Source of the DNA: Candidatus Zhuqueibacterota bacterium
Lineage (GTDB): Bacteria; Zhuqueibacterota; Zhuqueibacteria; Residuimicrobiales; Krinioviventaceae
Reading direction: 5' to 3'
Assembly (NCBI GenBank): GCA_003854995.1
Contig: RQOI01000397.1
Location: 1 to 10,339 of the forward strand
DNA length: 10,339 nt
Shown: positions 1-6,455 of the stretch, one piece after another
Position numbering within the stretch: position 1 is the first letter of the stretch
Layout of the letters: every line of letters starts with the position of its first letter
The notes under the pieces: model-generated
Database searches by the model: none
The model's input: only the letters and a program-made list of their open reading frames with translations
Told to the model about the DNA's origin: nothing
Translations under genes and position numbers: made by a program

Positions 1-1
1 A

Positions 2-31
2 GCAGAGAAAAAAGAGGGTGGCGCCGAATAG
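2..31 (+). CDS. 3' end of an upstream gene (partial, product unknown)
   Basis: Frame 2 reads nine codons ending in a TAG at 29-31, giving a C-terminal tail AEKKEGGAE. Frames 1 and 3 stay open past the terminator, so they are unlikely to be coding here. A charged Lys/Glu/Gly-rich tail followed 24 nt later by an intrinsic terminator is how a gene end normally looks. Nothing about the product can be said from nine residues. It is the last gene of a separate transcription unit if the call is right. Confidence 0.4.
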   Translation, partial: AEKKEGGAE

Positions 32-54
32 GGCTGGCCTTAAATGTCGATATG

Positions 55-86
55 AAAGGGCAATCATCACGATTGCCCTTTTTTTT
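55..86 (+). terminator. Rho-independent terminator
   Basis: A perfect 11-bp stem, AAAGGGCAATC (55-65) pairing with GATTGCCCTTT (71-81), with the 5-nt loop ATCAC. The 3' arm runs directly into more T residues, giving an unbroken T tract at 79-86. This has the stem, loop and U tract of an intrinsic terminator and separates the upstream gene from the lipoprotein gene that follows. Confidence 0.9.
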
Positions 87-98
87 GCTTTTATTCGG

Positions 99-126
99 TT
101 GAAATTACGCTTTAAATTGCTAAATT
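99..126 (+). promoter_or_regulatory. Candidate sigma70-type promoter for the lipoprotein/barrel unit
   Basis: TTGAAA (99-104) resembles a -35 box at 5 of 6 positions. After a 16-bp AT-rich spacer comes TAAATT (121-126), 4 of 6 to TATAAT. It lies just downstream of the terminator and about 90 nt before the first ATG. The region is AT-rich overall, so a chance match is possible. If the organism uses a Bacteroidetes-type primary sigma factor, this consensus would not apply. Confidence 0.35.
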
Positions 127-218
127 TAATCTTATTCAGATCATCATGGAACCAAAGCAGTCGGTTTCAGTAAAAGATTGTGTTGTGTAAAAGCCATCAG
201 TTTGATGTAGGATATTCT

Positions 219-1445
219 ATGAAAAAGATACTCGCCCTCGTTGTCATGATCCTATCCCTCACCCGCTGTACAAATGATAGATCTATCCCGAACGGCTATG
301 AGCTTTTCGAACGCGACAACAAGGATGGACTCGCACAACCAATCACCCTTTTGCCGCTGCGCGTCGGATGCTATTGGTCTCTCCAGCCTGCGGGCGACAA
401 GACGAATTTATTACTGGGTTCAGGAAATAGCTCGCAGTCGTTCGTCATCTTTGGTTGTGAAAACCTCGCCAAAGCCGATTCCGGCGCTGAACTCGTTTCA
501 GCAAAACTGGCCCTGCGCTCAAGCTTTCATATGGGTGAGGCAACTCCTTTTACGGTCACTGCTCATCGCGTGGCCGCAGAGTGGGCGGAGTCATCTGTGC
601 TCTGGCAGGATGTCAAGGATTCTTATCAGGCAGATCCCGTGGAGACGTTCGAGTTCACTCCGCGCGACACAACGTGGCACATCATCCCCATGACCAATCT
701 GGCGTTCATGAAGGAATGGATCAGCGATGCGCACCAGAGCAGCCAAGACATTCACGGATTGCTCCTGAAATTTGAGCGGGCGAGCGGCGGATCCATTCTC
801 GCTTCATCCGAAGCGACACTCTATCCGCCCTATTTTGAAATTGTCACGCGCGCGGATGACAGCAGTCTGGATACCACCACGGCCAAATTGTCGCACGATG
901 CAAGCCTTGTGCTGAACGGGACGAACGTGCCGCCGGAGACACTGGAGAATGATCCGGCCACTCTCAGGATCGGCAATGGCTCCGGCTACAGGAGCTTGTT
1001 GCTGTTCGACCTTGCGCAAATCCCGCGCGAGGCGACCATTCATCAAGCGCTGCTGACATTTAAAACGGATCGGGCAGAAATCTATGTGCCGGACGCCAGC
1101 GTCGGCGTCACTTTTTCCGTGGCAGCGCGCGCGTTGGTGGATTCATCATGGACGCCGACCTCCATTGCCATCGATTCTTCGGCGTCCGCTGCCGTTGATG
1201 TGGCATCGGGCACCGATGATTCATTTGCTTTTGACAGCGCCAGTCCTGTGCAAAGTGTATCGCAGATCGTACAGCGTTGGGTGTCGGAGATAGCACCAAA
1301 CTATGGCCTGATGATCTATCCTTATTATCAAAATTCTGATTTCCAGGAGATGGCATTTATGTCGGGCGTGGCAGATGCGAACAGCGCGCCCACGCTGGTC
1401 ATCACCTATTCATTGCCACCGGCGCACCGTTTTGCGCAACCATAA
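219..1445 (+). CDS. Predicted lipoprotein with two DNRLRE-type domains
   Basis: A 408-aa exported protein. The ATG at 219 is preferred over the in-frame GTG at 180 because AGGA (209-212) sits 6 nt upstream and MKKILALVVMILSL then begins a clean signal peptide. A cysteine follows at residue 17 in the context SLTRC, so it is probably a lipoprotein, although Arg at the -1 position is atypical. The mature protein shows two copies of a DNRLRE-like beta-sandwich pattern. The first, about residues 57-212, has AKLALR, then EWAESSVLW, then HGLLLKF and a PYFEI end. The second, about 225-400, has SLLLFDLAQIPREATIHQALL, then IVQRWV, NYGLMIYP and a PTLVITY end. In this family such domains occur in extracellular or surface proteins, sometimes with carbohydrate-active modules; no enzyme domain is visible here. 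A barrel gene follows after 36 nt, so the two are probably co-transcribed. The exact function is unknown. Confidence 0.8.
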   Translation: MKKILALVVMILSLTRCTNDRSIPNGYELFERDNKDGLAQPITLLPLRVGCYWSLQPAGDKTNLLLGSGNSSQSFVIFGCENLAKADSGAELVSAKLALRSSFHMGEATPFTVTAHRVAAEWAESSVLWQDVKDSYQADPVETFEFTPRDTTWHIIPMTNLAFMKEWISDAHQSSQDIHGLLLKFERASGGSILASSEATLYPPYFEIVTRADDSSLDTTTAKLSHDASLVLNGTNVPPETLENDPATLRIGNGSGYRSLLLFDLAQIPREATIHQALLTFKTDRAEIYVPDASVGVTFSVAARALVDSSWTPTSIAIDSSASAAVDVASGTDDSFAFDSASPVQSVSQIVQRWVSEIAPNYGLMIYPYYQNSDFQEMAFMSGVADANSAPTLVITYSLPPAHRFAQP

Positions 1446-1481
1446 TGTTCCATGACTATCGGATATGACAGGCGGCCTTTA

Positions 1482-2675
1482 ATGAAAAAGTTTGCGTTTT
1501 TCTTGCTGCTGTCCGCAGCACTCTGTCAATTTGCTCTGGCGGATTCATTTTATTCCGCCTTTGGCTTGGGCATCCCCCAATATTACGTCTCTTCTCAGGC
1601 TGCGGGCATGGGAGGCGCCGGCATTGGCGTCGCTCAGCACCTGGCGCTCAACTCTATGAATCCGGCGGCCGTGCAATTGCGAGGATTCACCATGATATCG
1701 GCGAGTTTTCAGGGTGAAAAAGTCGATAATAAAAGCGGCGACGCTAAAGTGACCACTCGTCAGGGGAATGCCAACGGCTTTCAGCTCGCCATCCCCATGT
1801 TCAAGGACCGAATCGCGCTGCTGGCGTCGCTCAAGCCGCTCATCAGATCGCAGTTTGCCGTTGATTTTTCGAGCGACCATGAAGATTTTACAATCTACAG
1901 GACAGCCCGTTCAAATGGAGGTCTTTCCGCCGCTTCGCTTGGATTGAATTATGCGCTCTCTCCCAAACTCTTCATCGGGGGACTGTTCAATTTCAATTTT
2001 GGCGCTTATAACGAGATATGGCGCACTGACTTTGACAATGACACCTATATCAACACAAAAGATGACATCACGAGTCATCTTTGGGGAACAGGCGCCGAGC
2101 TCGGCGTCCTCGTCAGGCCGCTCGGCTTTTTGTCGATCGGCGGCATGGTCAAACTTTCTTCAACACTAAAGATTGAAACAAAGACCGAGACGGTCAGCCG
2201 CGTTGAGCTGACGCCCGTCGAACAGACCGCCACCTATCCTCTGGCCTTTGGCGGCGGCGCAAGTTTTGAGTTCAGCAAGTTCACGTTTGCGACTGATTTT
2301 TACATGCAGGACTGGAGTAATTACAGGATTGATGATCGACAGAGCAATGACTTGGCGAATTATCTTCGAATAGGGGGGGGGATTGAATATGTCGGATCCA
2401 AAGATTACCTTTCGACCTATCATAAATCTATAGCATTTCGACTGGGCGCTTCCTATGCTCAGCTACCGTTCGTCGATCCAAATGGCGACCAGGCCACAGA
2501 ATTTTTCGTCACCGCTGGGCTTGGCTTTCCTTTTAATAAGAACGCCGGCCGAATCGATCTCGCCCTCGAGGTGGGTGAACGGAGCAGCGGTCATGCCTAT
2601 CCCTATTCTGAAAGCCTCAGCAGGTTGACCGCGAGCATCACCATGGCTGAGAAATGGTTTCAGCGTCTGTTCTAA
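1482..2675 (+). CDS. PorV/FadL-like outer-membrane beta-barrel protein
   Basis: A 397-aa protein. An in-frame ATG at 1452 would add ten residues, but ATG 1482 has a purine-rich stretch (AGGCGG, about 1470-1475) at good spacing and starts the signal peptide directly. MKKFAFFLLL is followed by a hydrophobic stretch and a signal peptidase I site ALA|DS after residue 20. The mature N terminus carries AAGMGGAGIGVA and LNSMNPAA (about residues 40-63), the pattern shared by FadL, PorV and related barrels. The rest alternates short amphipathic strands with turns, includes TDFYMQDWSNY (about 271-281), and ends in EKWFQRLF. A terminal Phe fits recognition by the BAM machinery. FadL proteins carry hydrophobic compounds and PorV works in type IX secretion; which applies here cannot be told. 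A run of nine G residues lies inside the gene (2373-2381, Gly298-300). It probably forms an operon with the lipoprotein gene upstream. Confidence 0.82.
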   Translation: MKKFAFFLLLSAALCQFALADSFYSAFGLGIPQYYVSSQAAGMGGAGIGVAQHLALNSMNPAAVQLRGFTMISASFQGEKVDNKSGDAKVTTRQGNANGFQLAIPMFKDRIALLASLKPLIRSQFAVDFSSDHEDFTIYRTARSNGGLSAASLGLNYALSPKLFIGGLFNFNFGAYNEIWRTDFDNDTYINTKDDITSHLWGTGAELGVLVRPLGFLSIGGMVKLSSTLKIETKTETVSRVELTPVEQTATYPLAFGGGASFEFSKFTFATDFYMQDWSNYRIDDRQSNDLANYLRIGGGIEYVGSKDYLSTYHKSIAFRLGASYAQLPFVDPNGDQATEFFVTAGLGFPFNKNAGRIDLALEVGERSSGHAYPYSESLSRLTASITMAEKWFQRLF

Positions 2676-2758
2676 TCTACCAGCCAAAAAAGTCTTGCAT
2701 TTTAGGCCATTTTTAGGTAAAATCAAAAAATCTTTTTGATGTCATTACGGACTCACCT

Positions 2759-2787
2759 TTGTCTTGTCCATAAAGAGTTGATATAAG
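2759..2787 (+). promoter_or_regulatory. Candidate sigma70-type promoter for the TPR-rpiB-glyA-nrdR run
   Basis: TTGTCT (2759-2764; 4 of 6 to TTGACA), a 17-bp spacer, then TATAAG (2782-2787; 5 of 6 to TATAAT). The predicted start point near 2794 would give a leader of about 38 nt carrying the strong ribosome binding site at 2819-2825. A second, weaker candidate in the same gap is TTGCAT (2695-2700) with 17 bp to TAAAAT (2718-2723). The 156-nt gap 2676-2831 otherwise holds only an AT-rich inverted repeat at 2722-2740. Confidence 0.5.
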
Positions 2788-2818
2788 ACCTGGCGAAAAA
2801 GTGTTCATCATTTCTGGC

Positions 2819-2825
2819 AAGGAGG
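2819..2825 (+). promoter_or_regulatory. Strong Shine-Dalgarno that fixes a GTG start
   Basis: AAGGAGG lies 6 nt before the GTG at 2832. The later in-frame ATG codons at 2847 and 2853 are more than 20 nt away, so the site supports the GTG as the start. A TTG at 2835 is also within range and would shorten the protein by one residue only. Confidence 0.8.
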
Positions 2826-2831
2826 ATTAGA

Positions 2832-4148
2832 GTGTTGAGAAAAAAAATGTTCATGGGACTGTTTTTGTTTAGCATGATGATCGTGGCAGGAATCGCAGTA
2901 TCGTCTCTCATGACAGGCTGCGCGACGACAACGGGCGGCGCAACAACAGCGGGCGGCTCTACCACTTCGACAGTTGACGAAACGGCAAAGACAGAGCAGC
3001 CCACGCAACAAGATACGGTCATGTCAGAACAAATGACTCGGGAGTTTCTGATCGCTCTGAGTACGGGCAACGAGCACCATAAAAACAAGAATTACGTCGA
3101 TGCCATCGCGCCTCTCAAAAAAGCGGCGGTGATGGATAAAGAGCATAAATATCCTTCAACCTACACAAAGCTGGCGGATTCTTATCTGAAACTTGACAAG
3201 CCGGATAGCGCGCTGGTGGTTTACCAGGAAGCTCTGCAGATCTATCCTGATAATGCGTTTTTTTATCGGAGTGCAGGCTATTATCTCTCGGCGCTGCAAC
3301 GCGTGCCAGAGGCGATCGAGGCCTATCAGAACGCAATAAAGTACGATGGGCAGACGACAACCGACTATAAAAACCTCGGTCCATTGCTGATGAGTGAGAA
3401 CCGTGCGGAAGAAGCGCTTGAAAACTATCAAAAACTGGCCGAGCTCGATCCGGGCGATGCGCAAACCCAAGAGATCATCGCGTCTTTGCTCGCCCAACTT
3501 GGCTACGACGCAGAAGAAATCATCGAGCAGAAGAAAAAAGCCCTGGAGGCCAATCCCGAAGACGCGACGCTCATGTTCGAGATCGCCGAAATGCTGTTCA
3601 AAGAGCAGCAATATGCCGAGTCCGTCGACTATTTTGATAAATTTTTGGCCATTTCGCCGGATGATGCAACGGCGTTGGAATATAAGGGAAGCGCTCTGCA
3701 GAATGATGATAAATTCTCGGAAGCGATAAAAAGCTACGAAAAAGTATTGGCGCTTCAGCCCGATAATGTCAAAGTGATCTGCGAAATGGCCACCTGTCAC
3801 CTCGAACTTGGCAACCTGCAAAGAGCCATGAGCGTCTCCCAGCAGGCCATCAATAAAAATCCAAATTTTGGCCTGGGATATATCGTCAAGGGAGACGTTT
3901 ATGCGAGGACGGCGGATGAGTGCATCAGCAAACGTGATAAAAGGATCGTCAACTTTGATGACAAGCTCGTTTATGAAAAAGCCTATGCTTTTTATCAGCT
4001 CGGTGCGTCCAAAGATGTTCAATATGCTGATCTTGGCAAAAGAAAGATGAACTATATCAAGACTGACACGCCGACGACAGAAGATCGATTTATGCATCCG
4101 AACCAGAAGCAACCTGCGATCGAATGCTATGCATGGCTTCCCTGGTGA
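2832..4148 (+). CDS. TPR-repeat lipoprotein
   Basis: A 438-aa protein starting at a GTG behind a strong AAGGAGG. Residues 1-29 form a lipoprotein signal peptide (MLRKKMFMGL, then a hydrophobic core) ending in LMTGC, with the lipidated Cys at 30. A Thr/Gly/Ser-rich linker follows to about residue 60. From about 73 to 345 come roughly seven or eight 34-residue tetratricopeptide repeats, for example PDSALVVYQEALQIYPDNAFFY, PEAIEAYQNAIKYD, AEEALENYQKLAELDPGD, YAESVDYFDKFLAISPDD and FSEAIKSYEKVLALQPDN in outline. The C-terminal part (about 346-438) has no repeat I recognise and ends in ECYAWLPW. TPR lipoproteins scaffold protein complexes in the envelope, for instance in outer-membrane assembly or secretion. 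The partner here is unknown. The rpiB gene follows after 21 nt without a terminator, so it probably leads a mixed operon. A run of eight A (2840-2847) lies near its start. Confidence 0.88.
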   Translation: MLRKKMFMGLFLFSMMIVAGIAVSSLMTGCATTTGGATTAGGSTTSTVDETAKTEQPTQQDTVMSEQMTREFLIALSTGNEHHKNKNYVDAIAPLKKAAVMDKEHKYPSTYTKLADSYLKLDKPDSALVVYQEALQIYPDNAFFYRSAGYYLSALQRVPEAIEAYQNAIKYDGQTTTDYKNLGPLLMSENRAEEALENYQKLAELDPGDAQTQEIIASLLAQLGYDAEEIIEQKKKALEANPEDATLMFEIAEMLFKEQQYAESVDYFDKFLAISPDDATALEYKGSALQNDDKFSEAIKSYEKVLALQPDNVKVICEMATCHLELGNLQRAMSVSQQAINKNPNFGLGYIVKGDVYARTADECISKRDKRIVNFDDKLVYEKAYAFYQLGASKDVQYADLGKRKMNYIKTDTPTTEDRFMHPNQKQPAIECYAWLPW

Positions 4149-4169
4149 TTGAGCATCATTGGTGACTGA

Positions 4170-4610
4170 ATGACAATAGCCATTGGTTGTGATCATGCCG
4201 GATTTGAGCTCAAACAGCAGATCATAGACTATCTTGCTCAAAGCAAGATCGACTATAAAGACTATGGCGCCTACAGTCCCGAGCGGGTTGATTATCCAGA
4301 CTATGGCGCCCTCATCGGCAAAAAGGTAGGCGCCGGTGAGCACGAAAAAGGCATCATCATATGTGGCACCGGCATTGGCATGAGCATCGCGGCCAACAAA
4401 ATGAAAGGTGCGAGAGCCGCTCTCTGCACCTCGGACTATATGGTTGAAATGGCCCGCAAACACAATGATGCCAATATACTCGCGCTAGGCGGTCGGACGA
4501 CGACGATAGATCTGGCTATCCGAATGATTCGCATTTTTTTGAATACAGAGTTCGAAGGTGGACGACACGCCGTTCGAGTGAGTAAAATACATTCTCTAAG
4601 CAAAAGGTAG
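4170..4610 (+). CDS. rpiB: Ribose-5-phosphate isomerase B
   Basis: A 146-aa cytoplasmic enzyme of the RpiB/LacAB family, which interconverts ribulose 5-phosphate and ribose 5-phosphate in the non-oxidative pentose phosphate pathway. The sequence has the family's key elements: GCDHAGFELK at the N terminus with Asp8 and His9, the catalytic-site segment GIIICGTGIGMSIAANK with Cys65 and Thr67, and RKHNDANILALGGR (about 96-109) with His98 and Asn99. Arg132 and His133 lie near the end where the phosphate-binding residues are expected. The length is normal for the family. ATG 4170 is preceded by GGTGA (4161-4165). It lies 21 nt after the TPR gene and 9 nt before glyA, an arrangement that suggests co-transcription; rpiB-glyA-nrdR is a gene order I know from several bacterial groups. 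Confidence 0.96.
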   Translation: MTIAIGCDHAGFELKQQIIDYLAQSKIDYKDYGAYSPERVDYPDYGALIGKKVGAGEHEKGIIICGTGIGMSIAANKMKGARAALCTSDYMVEMARKHNDANILALGGRTTTIDLAIRMIRIFLNTEFEGGRHAVRVSKIHSLSKR

Positions 4611-4619
4611 CGTTGCCGA

Positions 4620-5903
4620 ATGTCATTGATTGAGAAATTTGATCCCGAAATATACAGTGCTATAAAGAAGGAAACGGAGAGGCAGAATTACAAGCTCGAA
4701 CTCATCGCCTCCGAGAATTTTGTCAGCCTGGCGGTGCTCGAAGCCATGGGCCAGGTGATGACGAACAAGTACGCCGAAGGCTATCCGGCAAAGCGTTACT
4801 ATGGCGGTTGCGAGTTTGTCGATATCGCCGAGGAGCTGGCGCGAGAACGGGCAAAAAAGCTCTTTCATGCCGAGCATGCGAACGTACAGCCGCATTCCGG
4901 TTCGCAGGCGAACATGGCCGCTTATTTCAGTTTGATCAACTTTGGCGATACGGTGCTGGGCATGGATCTGGCGCACGGCGGACACTTGACGCACGGCAGT
5001 CCGGTCAATTTTTCCGGCCGTTTTTTCAAAATGGTTCATTATGGCGTGACGAAAGACGGCGTCATCGATATGAATCGTGTTGAAGACATTGCCCTGAAGG
5101 AAAAGCCAAAATTGATCATCGCCGGCGCGAGCGCCTATGGCCGTGAATTCGATTATGCGGCCTTCCGCGGCATAGCTGACAAGATCGGCGCCAAACTTGT
5201 CGCGGATATCGCGCACCCGGCAGGGCTCATCGCTGCGGGACTGATTCAGAGCCCTCTGCCGCACTGTCACATGGTCACGACGACAACTCATAAAACGCTG
5301 CGCGGACCGCGCGGTGGCATGATTCTGATCGGGCGTGACGCTGAAAACGATATGGGGATCACAAATCCAAGAGGAGCTTTGAAAAAATACTCCGAATTGG
5401 TGGACTTTAATGTGTTTCCGGGATTTCAGGGCGGGCCGTTGATGCACGTGATCGCTGCCAAAGCGGTCGCTTTTAAAGAAGCGCTGCAGCCCGAGTTTGT
5501 CGATTATCAGAAGCAGGTGATCAAGAATGCGCAAGCGCTAGCCGCCGCCCTGAGCGCGCGTGGTTACCATGTGGTCTCCGGCGGCACAGATACGCACCTC
5601 ATGCTCATCGATTTGCGAACGCATCGATTGACCGGCAAAGAGTCGGAGCGCGCGCTGGAAAATGCCGGCATCACCGTGAATAAGAATATGGTGCCGTTCG
5701 ATGATCAGAGTCCATTCGTCACCAGTGGCATTCGACTGGGCACGCCGGCGCTCACGACTCGCGGTATGAAAGAGGATGAGATGCGGGCGATCGCCGCGTT
5801 CATCGATGATGTGTTGGTCAATATTGCCAGCGAAACGACGCAGCATGCGGTTTGCGCCAGGGTTCGCGAACTCTGTGAAAGATTTCCCTTGTACGCACAT
5901 TAA
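4620..5903 (+). CDS. glyA: Serine hydroxymethyltransferase
   Basis: A 427-aa pyridoxal-phosphate enzyme that converts serine and tetrahydrofolate to glycine and 5,10-methylenetetrahydrofolate, the main one-carbon source for purine and thymidylate synthesis. Visible landmarks are LIASENFVS (about 28-36), YAEGYPAKRYYGG (51-63), HSGSQANMA (92-100), VADIAHPAG with Asp196 and His199, the cofactor lysine in TTTTHKTLRGPRGG (Lys225), FPGFQGGPLMH (about 266-276) and TSGIRLGTPALTTRG with Arg372. Between the GGMIL strand and FPGFQGG there is a segment (about 237-262) around 15 residues longer than in the E. coli enzyme; I recall a similar extension in Bacteroidetes/Chlorobi proteins. The only purine-rich ribosome site before ATG 4620 is AAAAGG (4602-4607) overlapping the end of rpiB, 12 nt away, so initiation may depend on coupling. 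Confidence 0.97.
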   Translation: MSLIEKFDPEIYSAIKKETERQNYKLELIASENFVSLAVLEAMGQVMTNKYAEGYPAKRYYGGCEFVDIAEELARERAKKLFHAEHANVQPHSGSQANMAAYFSLINFGDTVLGMDLAHGGHLTHGSPVNFSGRFFKMVHYGVTKDGVIDMNRVEDIALKEKPKLIIAGASAYGREFDYAAFRGIADKIGAKLVADIAHPAGLIAAGLIQSPLPHCHMVTTTTHKTLRGPRGGMILIGRDAENDMGITNPRGALKKYSELVDFNVFPGFQGGPLMHVIAAKAVAFKEALQPEFVDYQKQVIKNAQALAAALSARGYHVVSGGTDTHLMLIDLRTHRLTGKESERALENAGITVNKNMVPFDDQSPFVTSGIRLGTPALTTRGMKEDEMRAIAAFIDDVLVNIASETTQHAVCARVRELCERFPLYAH

Positions 5904-5926
5904 AACGATCTTTTCGTGGGTTTACT

Positions 5927-6370
5927 ATGAGATGCCCATTTTGCAGTTATCACGACACCAAAGTGATTGATTCACGCACTCGGGATGGCGGTCGGTCGAT
6001 TCGTCGGCGACGGGAATGCATCAAATGCAGCCGTCGTTTCACGACGCGCGAGACGGTCGATGAGATTCCTCTTTGGATCATTAAACAGGACGGCACGCGC
6101 GAAGAGTTTGACCGGACAAAGCTCATCAGAGGCATCCAGTTCGCCTGCATCAAGCGACCCGTATCCGCAGCCGCTATTGAACAGACGGCCTCAAAAATAG
6201 AGTACGCTGTTCGCGACAAGGGTGTCGAGGAGATAGCATCTGAGGAAATTGGCGAAATGGTCATGGCCGAGTTGAAAGAGCTCGATGAAATTGCCTATGT
6301 TCGTTTTGCATCCGTGTACCGAAATTTTCAAGCAAAAGAAGAATTTCTCACAGAATTAAAGCAGCTATAG
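5927..6370 (+). CDS. nrdR: Transcriptional repressor NrdR
   Basis: A 147-aa protein of normal NrdR length. The N terminus is a zinc ribbon with CPFC (Cys3, Cys6) and CIKC (Cys31, Cys34) around the conserved VIDSRTRDGGRSIRRRREC region, which binds DNA. Residues about 49-139 form an ATP-cone, with WIIKQDGTREEFDRTKL at its start, the nucleotide sensor of the family. NrdR represses ribonucleotide reductase genes by binding paired NrdR boxes according to ATP/dATP status. No nrd gene and no NrdR box that I can recognise lies in this window, so it acts elsewhere. ATG 5927 is 23 nt after glyA; the upstream GTGGG is a weak ribosome site. It is probably the last gene of the TPR-rpiB-glyA-nrdR run, although no terminator follows it. 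Confidence 0.97.
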   Translation: MRCPFCSYHDTKVIDSRTRDGGRSIRRRRECIKCSRRFTTRETVDEIPLWIIKQDGTREEFDRTKLIRGIQFACIKRPVSAAAIEQTASKIEYAVRDKGVEEIASEEIGEMVMAELKELDEIAYVRFASVYRNFQAKEEFLTELKQL

Positions 6371-6422
6371 AAAGACTCCATACTCATCACCTTGCATTAA
6401 CTATCAAAACTTTGAATACGCG

Positions 6423-6433
6423 TGTTCCGAACA
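6423..6433. promoter_or_regulatory. Small perfect dyad upstream of rnfC
   Basis: TGTTC-C-GAACA is a perfect 5+1+5 inverted repeat in the 85-nt gap between nrdR and rnfC, 13 nt before the rnfC ribosome site. The position would suit an operator. It is short enough to arise by chance, and I cannot assign it to a known regulator. No convincing -35/-10 pair is visible in the gap. Confidence 0.2.
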
Positions 6434-6455
6434 ACGATTATGAACGGAGTGTGCA

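Noticed and set aside
146..190. Possible 14-codon leader ORF before the first lipoprotein gene
   Set aside because: It has no ribosome binding site and no regulatory codon pattern or attenuator-like hairpins.
1524..1526. Cys15 in the barrel protein signal peptide as a lipobox
   Set aside because: The context AALC has Leu at -1, and a standard signal peptidase I site (ALA|DS) follows at residue 20.
2722..2740. Inverted repeat ATCAAAAA-atc-TTTTTGAT as a terminator after the barrel gene
   Set aside because: The stem is almost all A-T and no T tract follows it, so it lacks the features of an intrinsic terminator. It may be a chance repeat in an AT-rich gap.
3156..4463. 435-codon open frame on the - strand across the TPR gene and rpiB
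   Set aside because: It is antisense to two well-supported genes, crosses their boundary, and its translation has no recognisable domain. The frame is open because of the codon use of the + strand genes.
4623..5534. 303-codon open frame on the - strand inside glyA
   Set aside because: It is fully antisense to a highly conserved serine hydroxymethyltransferase and its translation resembles no family.
6412..6441. TTGAAT with 18 bp to GATTAT as a promoter for rnfC
   Set aside because: Both boxes are only 4 of 6, and the implied start point would fall on the ribosome binding site, leaving almost no leader.
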